Shown here one piece after another: positions 45,453 to 57,400 of a stretch of DNA of 64,000 bases. The translations under genes were made by a program, and so were the position numbers. The notes beneath the pieces are model-generated. The model ran no database searches. It had not been told where the DNA came from and worked only from the letters and a program-made list of their open reading frames with translations. This DNA comes from Nematostella vectensis (taxonomy: Eukaryota; Cnidaria; Anthozoa; Actiniaria; Edwardsiidae). The stretch covers positions 7,041,181-7,105,180 of the forward strand of contig NC_064040.1 in assembly GCF_932526225.1 (NCBI RefSeq), in the 5' to 3' direction. Every line of letters starts with the position of its first letter. Positions within the stretch are counted from its first letter, which is position 1.

Positions 45453-48400
45453 CTACATCTTCTCCTCATTTTGGCTCTCAACTAAAATGAAATGTTGAAA
45501 TGTTATTAAATGGGGCTAATAAAAGATAAATAATTTTCTCAAACATTAGCACAGCTAGTCAATAAAAAAATAAAGGCATGATCAATGCAAGGGATCTCTT
45601 TATAGCTTACAATGGTATTAAATTTTCTTTCACTTCATCAGTCATCAGAGTTATGTGTGGTGTTTTGAGGGGAACAAGAGTCAGTCGACCCCCCAGAACC
45701 CCCTGGGTAAAAAAAGTCACCTGTATCAGAAGGTGGCATCACTTTTACTGCTGGGCCTTTATCAGCTGGACCCTCATCCATAGCAATCCCAGAAGAGGAT
45801 GCTTCCCTTCTGTTGGATGGCACACAGGGCAGGGCAGCCTCCCCTTCTGGTGCCTCATGGAGAGGAAAACTCTCCCTTTTGTTAGGTGATTCAGAGGGAG
45901 AAACAGTTCCTTGGTGCCTTGCTAGTTTCTCCTCAGGATTTAATTCTTCAACAAAATCCTCTAGCTTTGGAGGATCCGGTATGTTAGAAGGATCAAGTAT
46001 GTCCATTTTGTCATCACTTTGGCTCTCAACTAAAATAAATGAAAGATGATCAATAATTGTGTCACACATTAGTCAAGGTATTTTATCAAAATAAAAATAA
46101 CAGGTATGATCAGTTCAAGGGATCAGTTAATTGGCTATCCTTTCAGGACCTGACAAGTTATTATCTTTGGCACGTCTGGAAAAAAAATCTAGATTTTTCT
46201 TTCACTTGATCAGTCCTCAGATAAGTTGTATGTGGTGTTTTGAAGGGGGGATTGCAGATCCCCCAGAACCCCCCTTCCCCCTGTATTTGTGTTTTGACCA
46301 ATCGCTGATTTAAATTCTCTGTAGAAGAAAAGTCACCTGTATCAGAAGGTGGCATCACTTTCACTGCTGGACCCTCAACTGATGGATTCTCATTCATAGC
46401 AGCCCCAGAAGAGGATGCTTCCCTTTTGTTGGATGGCACACAGGGCGGGGCAGCCTCCCCTTCTGGTGGCTCATGGAGAGGAGAACTCTCCCTTTTGTTA
46501 GGTGATTCAGAGGGAGAAACAGTTCCTCTGTTGTTAGATGACACTGGAGACATCTCCTCTTTTTGTGGATCTTCACAAGGGAAGTAACATAATAGTAACC
46601 TCTCATATATTTCTGTGTCTTTGGGAAGAAAAGTGCAGAATATGATGCGCTCAACCTGAAGAAATAGATGACATAACTTTTACATATAAGGTTCAGTAAG
46701 CAGTAAACACTGGTTGTTGCATCATACCAAAAATTGGCTGTGCAGATGGAGGAGGGGGGGGGTCTAGGCAGTCAGGGCCATTTCTTGGGCATTTCACATT
46801 TACATCCTTCCACCTAAATTACTCAAATTAAGTTACTCAAGTGACTTTCAGTATATATTATTTTCCTTTCCTTATTTTGGTTAGCTATGCCAATAACAGC
46901 CCCCCAGTGAAACCTTGGCTTTATTGAAGAAAAGGTAAGGTCACAAAATAGTCTCTTATGGTACTTTTAGTAGCTGTGACAGAGCCTCCTTTAAAGCCTA
47001 GTCACACTAGTGACAGTAGCATATTGGTAGGGTGATGATTATTCATGTTTTTATATATAAAATTGGAATAATTTTTTTTGTGAGATACACTCAAAATGTT
47101 GGCAATATCTTACATACACTATCATTGTTGTTATCTGTTTCCAGCCACTGACGGACAGTTTCCAAGGCAACATGAGCGGCATCCTTGTTGGGATAACCTA
47201 AAAGCACACAAAACAAAACAATATATAGTTTTAACTTTACTACTAGCAGTTAAATACTTATAACAGAAAACTGCTGTTTTCATACCATAAATGCCAGTAG
47301 ATATGCAGCAGAAAGCCTATGGAAAGAAACAAAAGGTTTATGAAAATGACTTGTACTATTGTGTACTTCTATCATTGCAACTTTATCATACATTGTAAGT
47401 AGTAGAAAAGAAACTGTTTGGCCCATAAGTTCCATTAAAACATTCTCCATAATCTGTCAATTAGAGCTATATACTCCAAGACTAAGTTATAAAATTTCTG
47501 ACAGTGAATCTAACCATAAAATGGATTTTTTTTGTCATGGAAGAATTTTGGTAGGGCCAACCCTCACTTAGACAAACAAAACATGATATTACTATGTAAT
47601 CTTTAGTTGTTGACTTGACCAAAATATAAAGTCCTGACACAGTAGTCAGTGGTCTCACCAGTGTCTTGACACCATGCTGCTTTGCAAGTTGTAAGCAGTT
47701 TTTATAGCAGTCTTGTAGTTTGATACGATTTTTTCCCATTGGGCCAGCTGTGTGTATGACATCTAAGCCAAAATAAGGAGATCCTTTTAGTAATACTGAT
47801 AAGTTAAAAAAAAGCATTTAAATATTCTGAATAACCATACTTACATTTTGCAGGTAGTCTGTGACCTAGGTTGGATAACATAAAAGTTGAATAAGAGTGT
47901 TAAGAAAATTTATAAAAAAGTCAGAAAAAAATTTAAGGGGCAGTCGCACCGGTAGCGGTATTTTTTAAGAATGCTACCATCACCAATCCAGCACAGAGAA
48001 AAACTACTGGACACTATCTAAAAGCTGTTTGATTGTCTTCTTGTGAGTAAATTTGGCGCGATGCAAACAGGTTTTCATATCTACATACTCTTTAAGCTGT
48101 CTATTTTGCTCTCAAGAAATGATGATTCAAGGTGTATTTTCACTTTGAAACGAACGTGCGACTGCCCCCTCCTTATGGTGATTTTTCACACATACAGTAA
48201 GCCCCTGCTTTACAGTCCTTTACTTTCAGAAGTATTTGCATTTTACCTAAAGTAATTTTGGCCTCTCCTGTTTGACATCCTCTCAGTTTTCTACATTCTT
48301 TAAATAGATTATCCCCTGCAGCACGATGAATACAGCCATCAACTAAAACAAAACAGATGACTTTCAATACTGATTAAGAAATGCCCCCAAAATAAGCATA

Positions 48401-51173
48401 AAAAATCATGTTGCATCAGCATTTCAATGTTTTGTTTCATCCCTATTTCTCCGTGAGTGCTAGGATCTTGAGGGCACGAGCCACTGTGGCTAATTTTTAG
48501 CCAAAGGAATAAGCCACACTTAATGGGGAATTATGCCCAACCGAGAAGCTATAGCGACCAATTTAATCTAAATCCTATTCCTACCAACTTTAATATCGCA
48601 AAATTCAATACCCTTTCTGTTTTTCTAATGACGACCAACACGATTAAGAACTAATGATTCTTACCTTTTGTGCCACAGCCTCGATGTATGTAAATGTGTA
48701 AGAAATTAGCATCAAGCACAATATGATTTCTAAACTAGTTTTGTTTTGTTGTAATGTTTAATAAAATTCTCTGAGAAATGCATTTTTAACATTTTTTTGT
48801 GAAATTGAAAGTGATTTTGCACCCAAATCGCAAAATCTAGCGAAATATGCAATCTAGCGAAATATGCAATCATTTTTTTTTTTTTAAATTAAGTCCCCGC
48901 AAAAAGTTACAATATGGTAACCAATTGTAACTGGAGATTTCAAGAATTATCCTCTTCGTGAAAATATTATGCTACCCGTAACTAGGAAACGGCGCAAAAC
49001 AAGAGAGAGTTCATTCTTCAGCCTGTGTTTTTCTGATTTGCGATTTTCATCAGTAAGTTATCTTGACGAATTAGAAATAAGATTTTGAGGTGAAAATGAT
49101 GATTCAAAATTCTCTAGTATAGAAAACTGGCATTCACCACCATTGCAAACGTAGTTAGCAATAGAATTTGCCACATGGGAAAGGAATTCGCATTTTGCGA
49201 AAAGATGAGCGCTAGCATGCAAGTATTTAAAAGATTTTTTTACAGTACCACCACTGATAACCAGATTTTAATTACTACCAAAGAATTTTTGCTGCATTGC
49301 ACCTACCTCCACCTCCCCCAAGAAGAGTTGTATTTGCTGTTTAGAAAAAAATTAAAAAGCATTAATAAAAAATCTAGTCAGGTTTGCTTCTCCTTTTCTA
49401 ATGATGGGAAAATAGTTTGTTTGCTGGTTAAAAGACTAAAAAAATCTAAAACCACCATGATAAGTCACCCTCTACCACTATAAACTTTATTTGGATAACT
49501 GTCAACATCAATCCCAATAAACATCAGCATAATGGTGTTACCTGCATTTACGATAGCATCTATTTCAAGAGCTGTAATATCTCCTGTCCACAATGACACT
49601 TTATCATTCAGCTTAATATCAACAGTGTGTTTCTTCGAAATTTCTTTTCCTTTTTCTTAAAAAAAGAACCAGACAAAAAATATATTTTAAAAGGAGAAGG
49701 GCATAAGGGCTTGTGGTGATGTGGTTTGCCTTAAATCTGGCACGGTTTTTCAGGTTTTTATATTCTATTCCACAGTATTGTGGTTTCTCTAGACTGTGCG
49801 GTTTACGGTTATTGACTTATTTTGATGTTTTTTTGTTTTTTTGCATTTTTGTGTGCAGTTTTGCAGTTTTCGCACCCCCCTTATGTCCCCATCTAACAGT
49901 AGTTCCTGAGAAAAAGGAAGACGGGTGACATTGTTTCGACAAAATTACCATGGATATTATAGGCCCTAATAATTCCTCATTGGTATAATTAGGCCTGGGC
50001 ATAGGGGGACGCATCCATCTCCCCTACCCCTGGGCCTCAAGTATTTATAAGGGAAGCACAGAGAAGGGGGAGTACTTTAGGTGATGAAGGGTAGGATAAG
50101 GATGACCTTCACAAAAGCAAAACAAAAAAACTAAAAAGACAAGTTGCCAGAAAATTTTTACTGGCATACAAAAACATGAAAAAAAATTTGAAATTGTTTG
50201 TTAAGTACCGAATTAAAAGTTGCAGCTGAGAAAGCTGTGTGAGATTGTCATTGCTCGTAATACCATAGCTGTCAACTTACCTGCATTAGGCGGGTGTCAC
50301 AAGATTTTGGACTTCATGACAAGCCTAATTTTTGTGAGAATGTTCATACATTCTCTGTATTCACCTGCATTGGCTCTCTTGGGTTTGTTTCACATATTTA
50401 CTGTACAGTATTTAACCCGATTTCACAAGACTCCCTTCAAATTTGGGTTAACAGCTATGTAATACCTCATTATTTTTACCCATAAAAATACCTGTCTTTT
50501 TTCCAGAAAAGAAATTCTTTGGGCAACCACTGAAATATAACAGACCACACCCTTTAAAATATGGGGAGCTCCTCGACCCGGGTCTACAGTACCTATTCTT
50601 GACTTGAAGTAATACAGATTTTCTTGGTGGTACTTTGACCAAGGTAAAACGTCTTTCAGCATTACATAATGGTCTCCACATTTATAGCGTTTTCGTTTCT
50701 CGTCCAATGGCTTTCTCGAATATTCCCTCCACTTCTTTGCTTCATCAGAATTATCTAAGACATGGAAAGACAATTGACAAAAGAATTATCCAATTAAAAT
50801 CCAAAATGGTCAAAACATTAGCTGGAAACTGGCGAAAAACTTTGACAAAAAATCCTAGCTATTTGAAATCAAAGATCAATCGATTAGCAGTCAGCAAACA
50901 CTACTCATTGATACGTTGATAACGTAAAAAATAACACTAATTCGTGAATATAATTTATCACAATTGATTAACGATCAAGATGTTTGTACTTGTAACTTAT
51001 CTCTGCCAAAATATGGATGGGGAACAGAAGTTTTACCAGTCGAAAAAAATTTCCACAAGCTTTGCCCTTTTTTTACTTTCAAGCATGTGTAAATACAGTA
51101 CAGTACACAGTACAGTAGAGTTGTAATTTTCCCCAAATAATAACTTAAATTTACCTTTGATGTCCATTTTCAT
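45453..51173 (-). CDS. MACROD2: MACROD2-type macrodomain mono-ADP-ribosyl hydrolase, 437 aa
   Basis: Removes mono-ADP-ribose from acidic residues and deacetylates O-acetyl-ADP-ribose. Exons (- strand): 51173-51155, 50754-50593, 49655-49542, 49336-49307, 48342-48247, 47865-47845, 47762-47659, 47316-47286, 47197-47118, 46655-46337, 46029-45721, 45481-45453; 1314 bases, phases consistent. The N-terminal region ([26 protein letters not shown]) resembles MACROD2. The macrodomain has [43 protein letters not shown], the [10 protein letters not shown] context, [14 protein letters not shown] and [10 protein letters not shown], with all nucleotide-binding loops intact. The tail is acidic, Pro/Ser-rich and built from two copies of one exon plus a nine-residue third. 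MACROD1/2 assignment rests on N-terminus and long tail; an ancestral single MACROD gene is the alternative. Confidence 0.93.
45721..46029 (-). repeat. Duplicated tail exon, copy 2
   Basis: Exon 11 of the macrodomain gene. From [14 protein letters not shown] through PSDTG it repeats exon 10 almost residue for residue. It also has a unique front part ([20 protein letters not shown]). The intron sequence 3' of both copies (GTGACTTTT..., GGGTTCTGGGGG, CTCAAAACACCACA) is duplicated too, so the unit is genomic, not retrocopied. Confidence 0.93.
46337..46655 (-). repeat. Duplicated tail exon, copy 1
   Basis: Exon 10 of the macrodomain gene. Its first third completes the macrodomain ([20 protein letters not shown]). 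The rest ([20 protein letters not shown] ... [10 protein letters not shown]) matches exon 11. The frame stays open past the donor at 46336 into repetitive intron sequence, which should not be read as protein. Confidence 0.92.
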
Positions 51174-51440
51174 GTAGAAACAGGGACAGGTTTTCGGGAA
51201 ATAATGTCAACAACTAGGCGTTCCTGGCACACTAATCGTTAATAAAACAGAATATTTGATTGGACGCAAACTAGACTTGAGAACGAATCAAAAGGCCGTT
51301 TGTAAAATACATTGCACGTGACCATTTTTTATACAATCTTTTGGCGGGCAATGTGAAATTTGATTGTTTTGCTTCGAATTTCTAAAAATATGGTGCTGTT
51401 TTGGTTTTCCTTTTGCTCGTTTTCACGTTAAAGTGACTCG
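51174..51440. promoter_or_regulatory. Probable bidirectional promoter, MACROD2 / MIS18BP1
   Basis: Only 267 bases separate the divergent start codons at 51173 (-) and 51441 (+). A CCAAT-type ATTGG at 51260-51264 (reads ATTGG on +) and a CACGTGAC E-box at 51315-51322 are visible. Both transcripts likely initiate here, unless untranslated exons lie further out. Confidence 0.5.
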
Positions 51441-54400
51441 ATGGATTTGATACGAAGTGGAGAAATTTTCAACATCAAGGCCTTGCAGTCACCGCGGCCA
51501 AGACAGACTTCTATTGCCACTGATATCTCCTCCTCCGATAAGCTCAACACATCTTTGTCTTCCTCCGCTGGATTCAAAAGCGATGCTCGCTTTCAAGAGC
51601 TATATCTCGCAAGCCCAAGAGCACAGGTTTGAGGAATTAACGTGGACTTCGTTTCTTTTTTTTCTTCGTCATCGTTTCTTTTAAAACACGCAAATTTAAG
51701 TAAACTAAGATGAGCAGTAGTGCTCGAGAAACTAAAATAGAAACCTTATCGATCACCATACTATGATTGAATGAATGGTTTCTTTTTCTCTCTTTACATT
51801 TTTAGCAATGTGGAAGAATGAAAAGTACGCTATCAATGCTTGTATTTGAGACCCTATGGCCTATGGGAGAGGGGGCCTATGGGAGAGGGGGGAAGGGGGC
51901 ATGTGTATAACTAAAGGCCTGCTTACCCTGCATGCTTAAAAACCATTGACTGATTGGCTGGCATTAGGTCCCTTGCAGCTACAATCAGAAACAAAGCTGT
52001 TGAAAATTATAACATCTCAAATGCAGTTTCAGATGGAAATCTAAATTACGTAGCATAGTAACTTTGATCTCCTCCCTCCCCCTCCCCCAAATCAATGTTG
52101 GATTCTTTTACTGACAACAGCAACTTTGAATTGGAAGGAGGGGGATGGAGTAATAACAAGTTTCCATATTGTAAATTATTTAAGTAAGACTACTTTTTAG
52201 ATTTCTTTTTAAACAGGTTTTTGTTGCTGATTGTAGTTGTGAGTGCCCCATGCAGGGTTACCATCGAGTCAAGGGGCATGCCCATCAGCCTGTGCAACTA
52301 ATAGCTATAGGTCATGTATGGTTGAGTAAGACTAGCCTCATGTGGTGCCAAATCCATGGCCACAAAGCACTGACAATAAACCCTATGCAGATATCAATAT
52401 GAGCATTGGAGCTATTGCATACTATATCTAAATTGTGGCACTGCTGACCACATAGCACAGTGCCTACTAGTCCCCTTCTGTTTAGCTGGGCACTTAGAAG
52501 CACTCAGTTTAGCTGTTACACAAAAATGTTGCCCAGATAGTTGAGAAACATTTTCGTGTTGCATGCCACAGTTTTTTGTGCTACTGTGCAAGTCTTTGCT
52601 AGTTGTTAAACTAGGAAACATTTATAAGGCATGTTACATGTGACATGCTCCCAGTTTAGGCCTTTACTTTATGCCCTGTTGTGAACTCATCACCTTATCT
52701 TCATCTTTAGGAGTTAGTTGCATCAATGGATCACACTAGCTCAAGGTTATCTGAATCATCAATGCGATCATACAAGAAGACAACTCCAACAAAACAGGAT
52801 CCAAGAAGTGCACCACCATCTTTAAAGAACACTGGACTTGTTGTCAACATGGTTGATTTCTTTAAAAGTTCTAATCCAACTGTCAGCAGTAACAACAATA
52901 ATAACAACAACAATGATACATTCAGTGAATGTTCTTTTAGCCCATACAAGGCAAATAATGAGAGAGATGTCTTGAAAATGCAAGTGAGTGATATGATTGA
53001 TAGGCTAGCTACAACTGTAGGCTCTCCTCCCCGTAATCATCATGACATGTTATCAAACAGAGGTCCATTAGAGAGTGCAGATTCAGGTTTTAATGAGTTA
53101 CCAAGCGATTCACAAAGGAACTCAATAGCTGATGCCCCAAAACATGCACCTTATGCCAGGCTTACTGAGAATAGTGATTACTGCAAAGACAGTGATGATG
53201 ATTTGGGAGATAAAGATTCTGATGTTGATGTGGAGGACCATAATAGTGAAGATAACAATGGCAATGGCGGCACAACAGATACTAATGATGGAAATGATGC
53301 TGTGTATGATGAAAATCATAATGGCATTGCTGGTAATGATGATATAGATGCTGAAAATCATGTTGATGAAGAAAATGGTGTTGATGATGGCATTGGCAAG
53401 GATGCTGATGATTATGAAAACCAAATAGACAAGGAAGATGAAGGTCATATAGAGAAAGAGCAGGAGGGAAGCAATGATGTTATGCACACAAGCAGTGATG
53501 ATACCACAACTCAGGTATTGTAAAAGGAGGTTAAAATATAACATCCCTCGTGAAATGATCCACTAAAACAAGTGAACACTTTTCCAACGTCCATTATTGC
53601 ACAGTAGTACGTGTTGCACTATACATAACAAAACAAGAGAGAACTGTTGTATTGATCATGTAAGTCTCTTGATTTCTTTTACATTGTTTTGTTCTAGGCG
53701 ATGGCTTTAAGAAAAGACTCCATGAAATCCCACTCCCTGAAAAACTGGCACCTAAAAGCCCTGAAGAGCAAATCACAGTGTGGAGTTTTTGTAGAGGGGC
53801 AAAGAGAGTAAGCACATGCATTGAGTGTGGGGGAGGGGAGGGTAAGGGTAGGGCAGACAGCAGTCATTCTTTTATTCCTAATATGTCTTCTGTAAATACA
53901 CTTTAGGAGCTTGCACTTGTCAGGTTGTCAGAACATGATTTCCCTAGCCAGTTTTCTGACCAAGGAAATGATTCTCAAGAATGTGGTTGTTGATTTTCAG
54001 TGAGGACCCTATAGGTGAATTGTGGCATAGTACTATTATCCGAACCAGAGTTAACTCAAGACTGGTCCAGACAAAGAGCAAGTCTAAGTACCATTTGCTG
54101 GGACCCATGGATGAAGAGGCCACTTTGAGTTTTGGTAAGTAGAGCTACAGTGAACATTTGTATACAGGCCTACTGTCATCATTTTCAACATTATTGCATA
54201 CTGTTCACACCATTATTCTTTTACTAGGCTTTTCTCAGAAGTTTGTGAAATCATTTCGGCATGGCTTTCCCAATAACTGGGAGAAACTAGTTCAAGACCA
54301 TTTCAAGCCACTAAGCAGGTACAGTACTAGGCAGTCTTTCCTATTGAATTTCTCAACCCTACCATTATCTCTAGTAGCAGAGGACAGGTAACACTACTTT

Positions 54401-57400
54401 ACAGACACCAAGGTATGTACTGCAGACTAAGGTATTGACTGCCTTGTAAACATATGCAGACCCCTAGCCATTACTAGGGTGTTTTAGATCCATGACACCA
54501 GCAAGAGGAGGCTGCCTCGTGCACCTTCTATTGTGCACACAAGCTGATTTTTGCTGACATCGCGTGACATGAAAAAGCATGAAATGCCATACTGAACAGA
54601 ACTTGACACTGGCAAGAGATGGATGCACGCAGTGGAATGTGTGCAAGACAGCATCCTCTTGCCAGCGTCTGGGGTCTAAAGCACCCTATTTGCTGTTTAT
54701 ATTGGGTTGTACATGTTTATGTAAACCATTTCAAGTTTGCTGCCTCTGGTCTCACAGTAATGATGACTCAGGCAAAGACAAGTTGCTTTCAAAAAGTGGT
54801 GGAAAGCAGAGAAGACCTGTGCTATCTATGTATAAGACCCCAACTCGAACTCAAGGCAAGCAAATAGCAGGTAATCTATGCAGTATGAAGAATTATTGAT
54901 TTTATTTATGTACCCTAAATTCTCATTCTAACACTCAGCTGTTATACCACAAACTGCCTCCAACCTTACAGGTAGTTTTGAAGTGCCTTGTTTTGAATTA
55001 GTGCCTCCCTTGCGACTTTAAACATTAAATAAGCGCCTGGGGCACTAAAATGAGAATTGACAGTTAGAGGAGGATTTGAACTTGGACAAGTAAGCTAATG
55101 GCCCTACAAAATTCATGAAGGAGGTGTACTTATAGATTGCTAATTAGTTGTGTTCTTTATTTTAGAGACAACACCTATTGAAGTTGAGCTGAGGGTAAGT
55201 GACCGTCTAAGATACTATTTCACCCTATTACAGTAACACACTCACTCCAATTTAAAGACTTTAATTCTGACTGGAATCATGAATGTACAGGAACATACAG
55301 TAATCCAATACTGGCCGCATGCCCTCCCCATGGCACTAAGAGGGGCAGACTAATATTTATAAAAATGGCTTACGGTCTTGGTAAAGGTAAATTTGACACC
55401 ACTGTTTGTTTTTGTGGTTTTTGCAAAACCTGTATCAATAGTTCTTAAACTTTATTTTTGCAAAAAAATTTTTTCAAGAAATCGTATTCTAAGACGGCTA
55501 AAAATGGGCCTTTGCTGTTTCCCGTGACCTGTTGACCGTGAATTCACGCCAAATCTTTGACTTTTCTAGCGTATTATTTTGAAGCGAGAACTCGAGCTTT
55601 TCAGGCGTAACCTCGCAACCGGTTTTAAGATATTGCCTTCACATTTTCGGGATCTGATAGATAATTATGCCTTGTCATAAAGTGTGTGAGGAATTTTCGA
55701 TTTTCAACTGAAGATTGCTTTTATAGCACTTTTCCTATCAAAATTTTGCCAGAAATGAGAGTTCCAGCTTTGATTCGTGATATTTTGTTGACATTGTCAA
55801 ATAACAAAAAGTCCTCACACATTTTGGTAGATCATCTATCTGTCATTAAGATGCAATTACGTGCAAGTGCATGCGAATAACGCAAAGGTACACTGCGCTC
55901 TAGAGTAATCTCTGTACTTTTGAGTTTGAGGCCCCAAAACTTAAACACGGAATTAGCTGTTGCAAAAATAAAACTTGCAGGCATAATTCTATCTTTTATC
56001 TTTTATTTGATATATAGTTTGTACATGTAGTGGAAATTGCAGTGACCTTAACCACTTTTAAATTATGTGCTTTCCATTTTTCAGCGAAGTAGAAGTGGTC
56101 GACTGATCAAGCCACCAATGGCGTGGTGGCGGGGACAGAGAGTTGTGACAGACGGACTTCACAATCTAACCACCATCGACCCAGGCGGTGAAGAGCACAC
56201 TAGTCTATCCACAGGGCTGTACAACTACTACGTCAGGCTTCCAGAGGTGTATGGAATAGTGTAATAACTCACATAAAGGGACCAAAAAAGAAAAACAACT
56301 TAAGGCTATGAAGGTTCTTTTATTCTCTTGAAATTTTAAAGTCATAATTAATAGGCTACTTTACAGAATAGGGCAGTTTGGGGTGCCTAGCTTTCTGTTT
56401 GTAATTTACTTCCAGTTATAAATAGGTTGTTATGGGCAAGTGCTACTTTTTAATTAAATAAAGAGAAACCATATGTGGGGATGAGAGATTGAATATTATG
56501 ACAGAGTATCGTTGAAGAGTAATAAGGGTAGGTACCCTATTTACAATGGTACTGCTCATGTGTAGCATGTTTAAAAAAAATATATCATACGCCATACACA
56601 AGTCTAAAAATTATAAAAACCTGCAAATACATTGGTACATGTGAATCGGGTTAGAATAGGCTAATCCCCTGTAGATCAACAAAATTATTGAGAAAATGGA
56701 GAAACCAAGGAAAGGAAAAAATGGAAAACACAACTCTTCACACAGGTGTGCACTCAAAGGGGAAATCCAGGAAACATCGCTGTGTATGTTTTATGTGTTC
56801 TCACTTTTTGTTATCTTTTTAATTAATTCTATTTCAGGACGCGCCTAAACCTCTCGCCCAGCAGCTCAAATGTAAGGCTTTCACCCCAAAAGTCGCCAAG
56901 TTCAGTGTAACATCACCGCGTCAAAAACGAGAAACGCTTCTATCACGAAGGAGATCCACCGGCGAATCCAGCACACAGGAGGACAGCACAGGAGACGATA
57001 CTAGTACGTCAGCAACAGAGCGGGTCAGACGGGCAGTGCTAGAAGCACCAACCAGCAGCGAGAATAGCTGGAAGCCCAGCGAAAGCGAGGCAGAGAGGAT
57101 ACAGGCGATATCCAGAAAACGTGGATCAGCCAAGGAGGCCAGCACATCGTCAATCCGGACAATAAAAGGAAAAGATCAGGTTAAGAAGAACATCTCATTC
57201 TCTGAAGATGAGGAAAACACAACTGACTCAAGCAACGACCAACACCCATCTGAAAGGGGTCTGACAGGGCGCCTCAGGTCCAAACAAGATACAGGGCGAG
57301 CTGGAAGAAGTACTACACGAAACAGTCAAGGGGAAGGGGAGGGAACTCGAAAGAAAACCAATAAAATTCCAGCTCATCATGAAAACGACGATAGCGGAAG

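Noticed and set aside
45813-46049. + strand frame over the duplicated tail exon
   Set aside because: Antisense shadow of exon 11 of the macrodomain gene, whose phases and homology are on the - strand.
46161-46337. Extension of the macrodomain tail exon past PSDTG
   Set aside because: A GTGACT donor at the same place as in the duplicated exon and repetitive sequence beyond it show that this is intron read-through.
53122-53544. 140-codon - strand hydrophobic frame (Ile-rich, membrane-like)
   Set aside because: It is the antisense of the Asp/Asn/Glu-rich KNL2 exon; GAT/AAT codons read backwards give Ile and hydrophobic residues.
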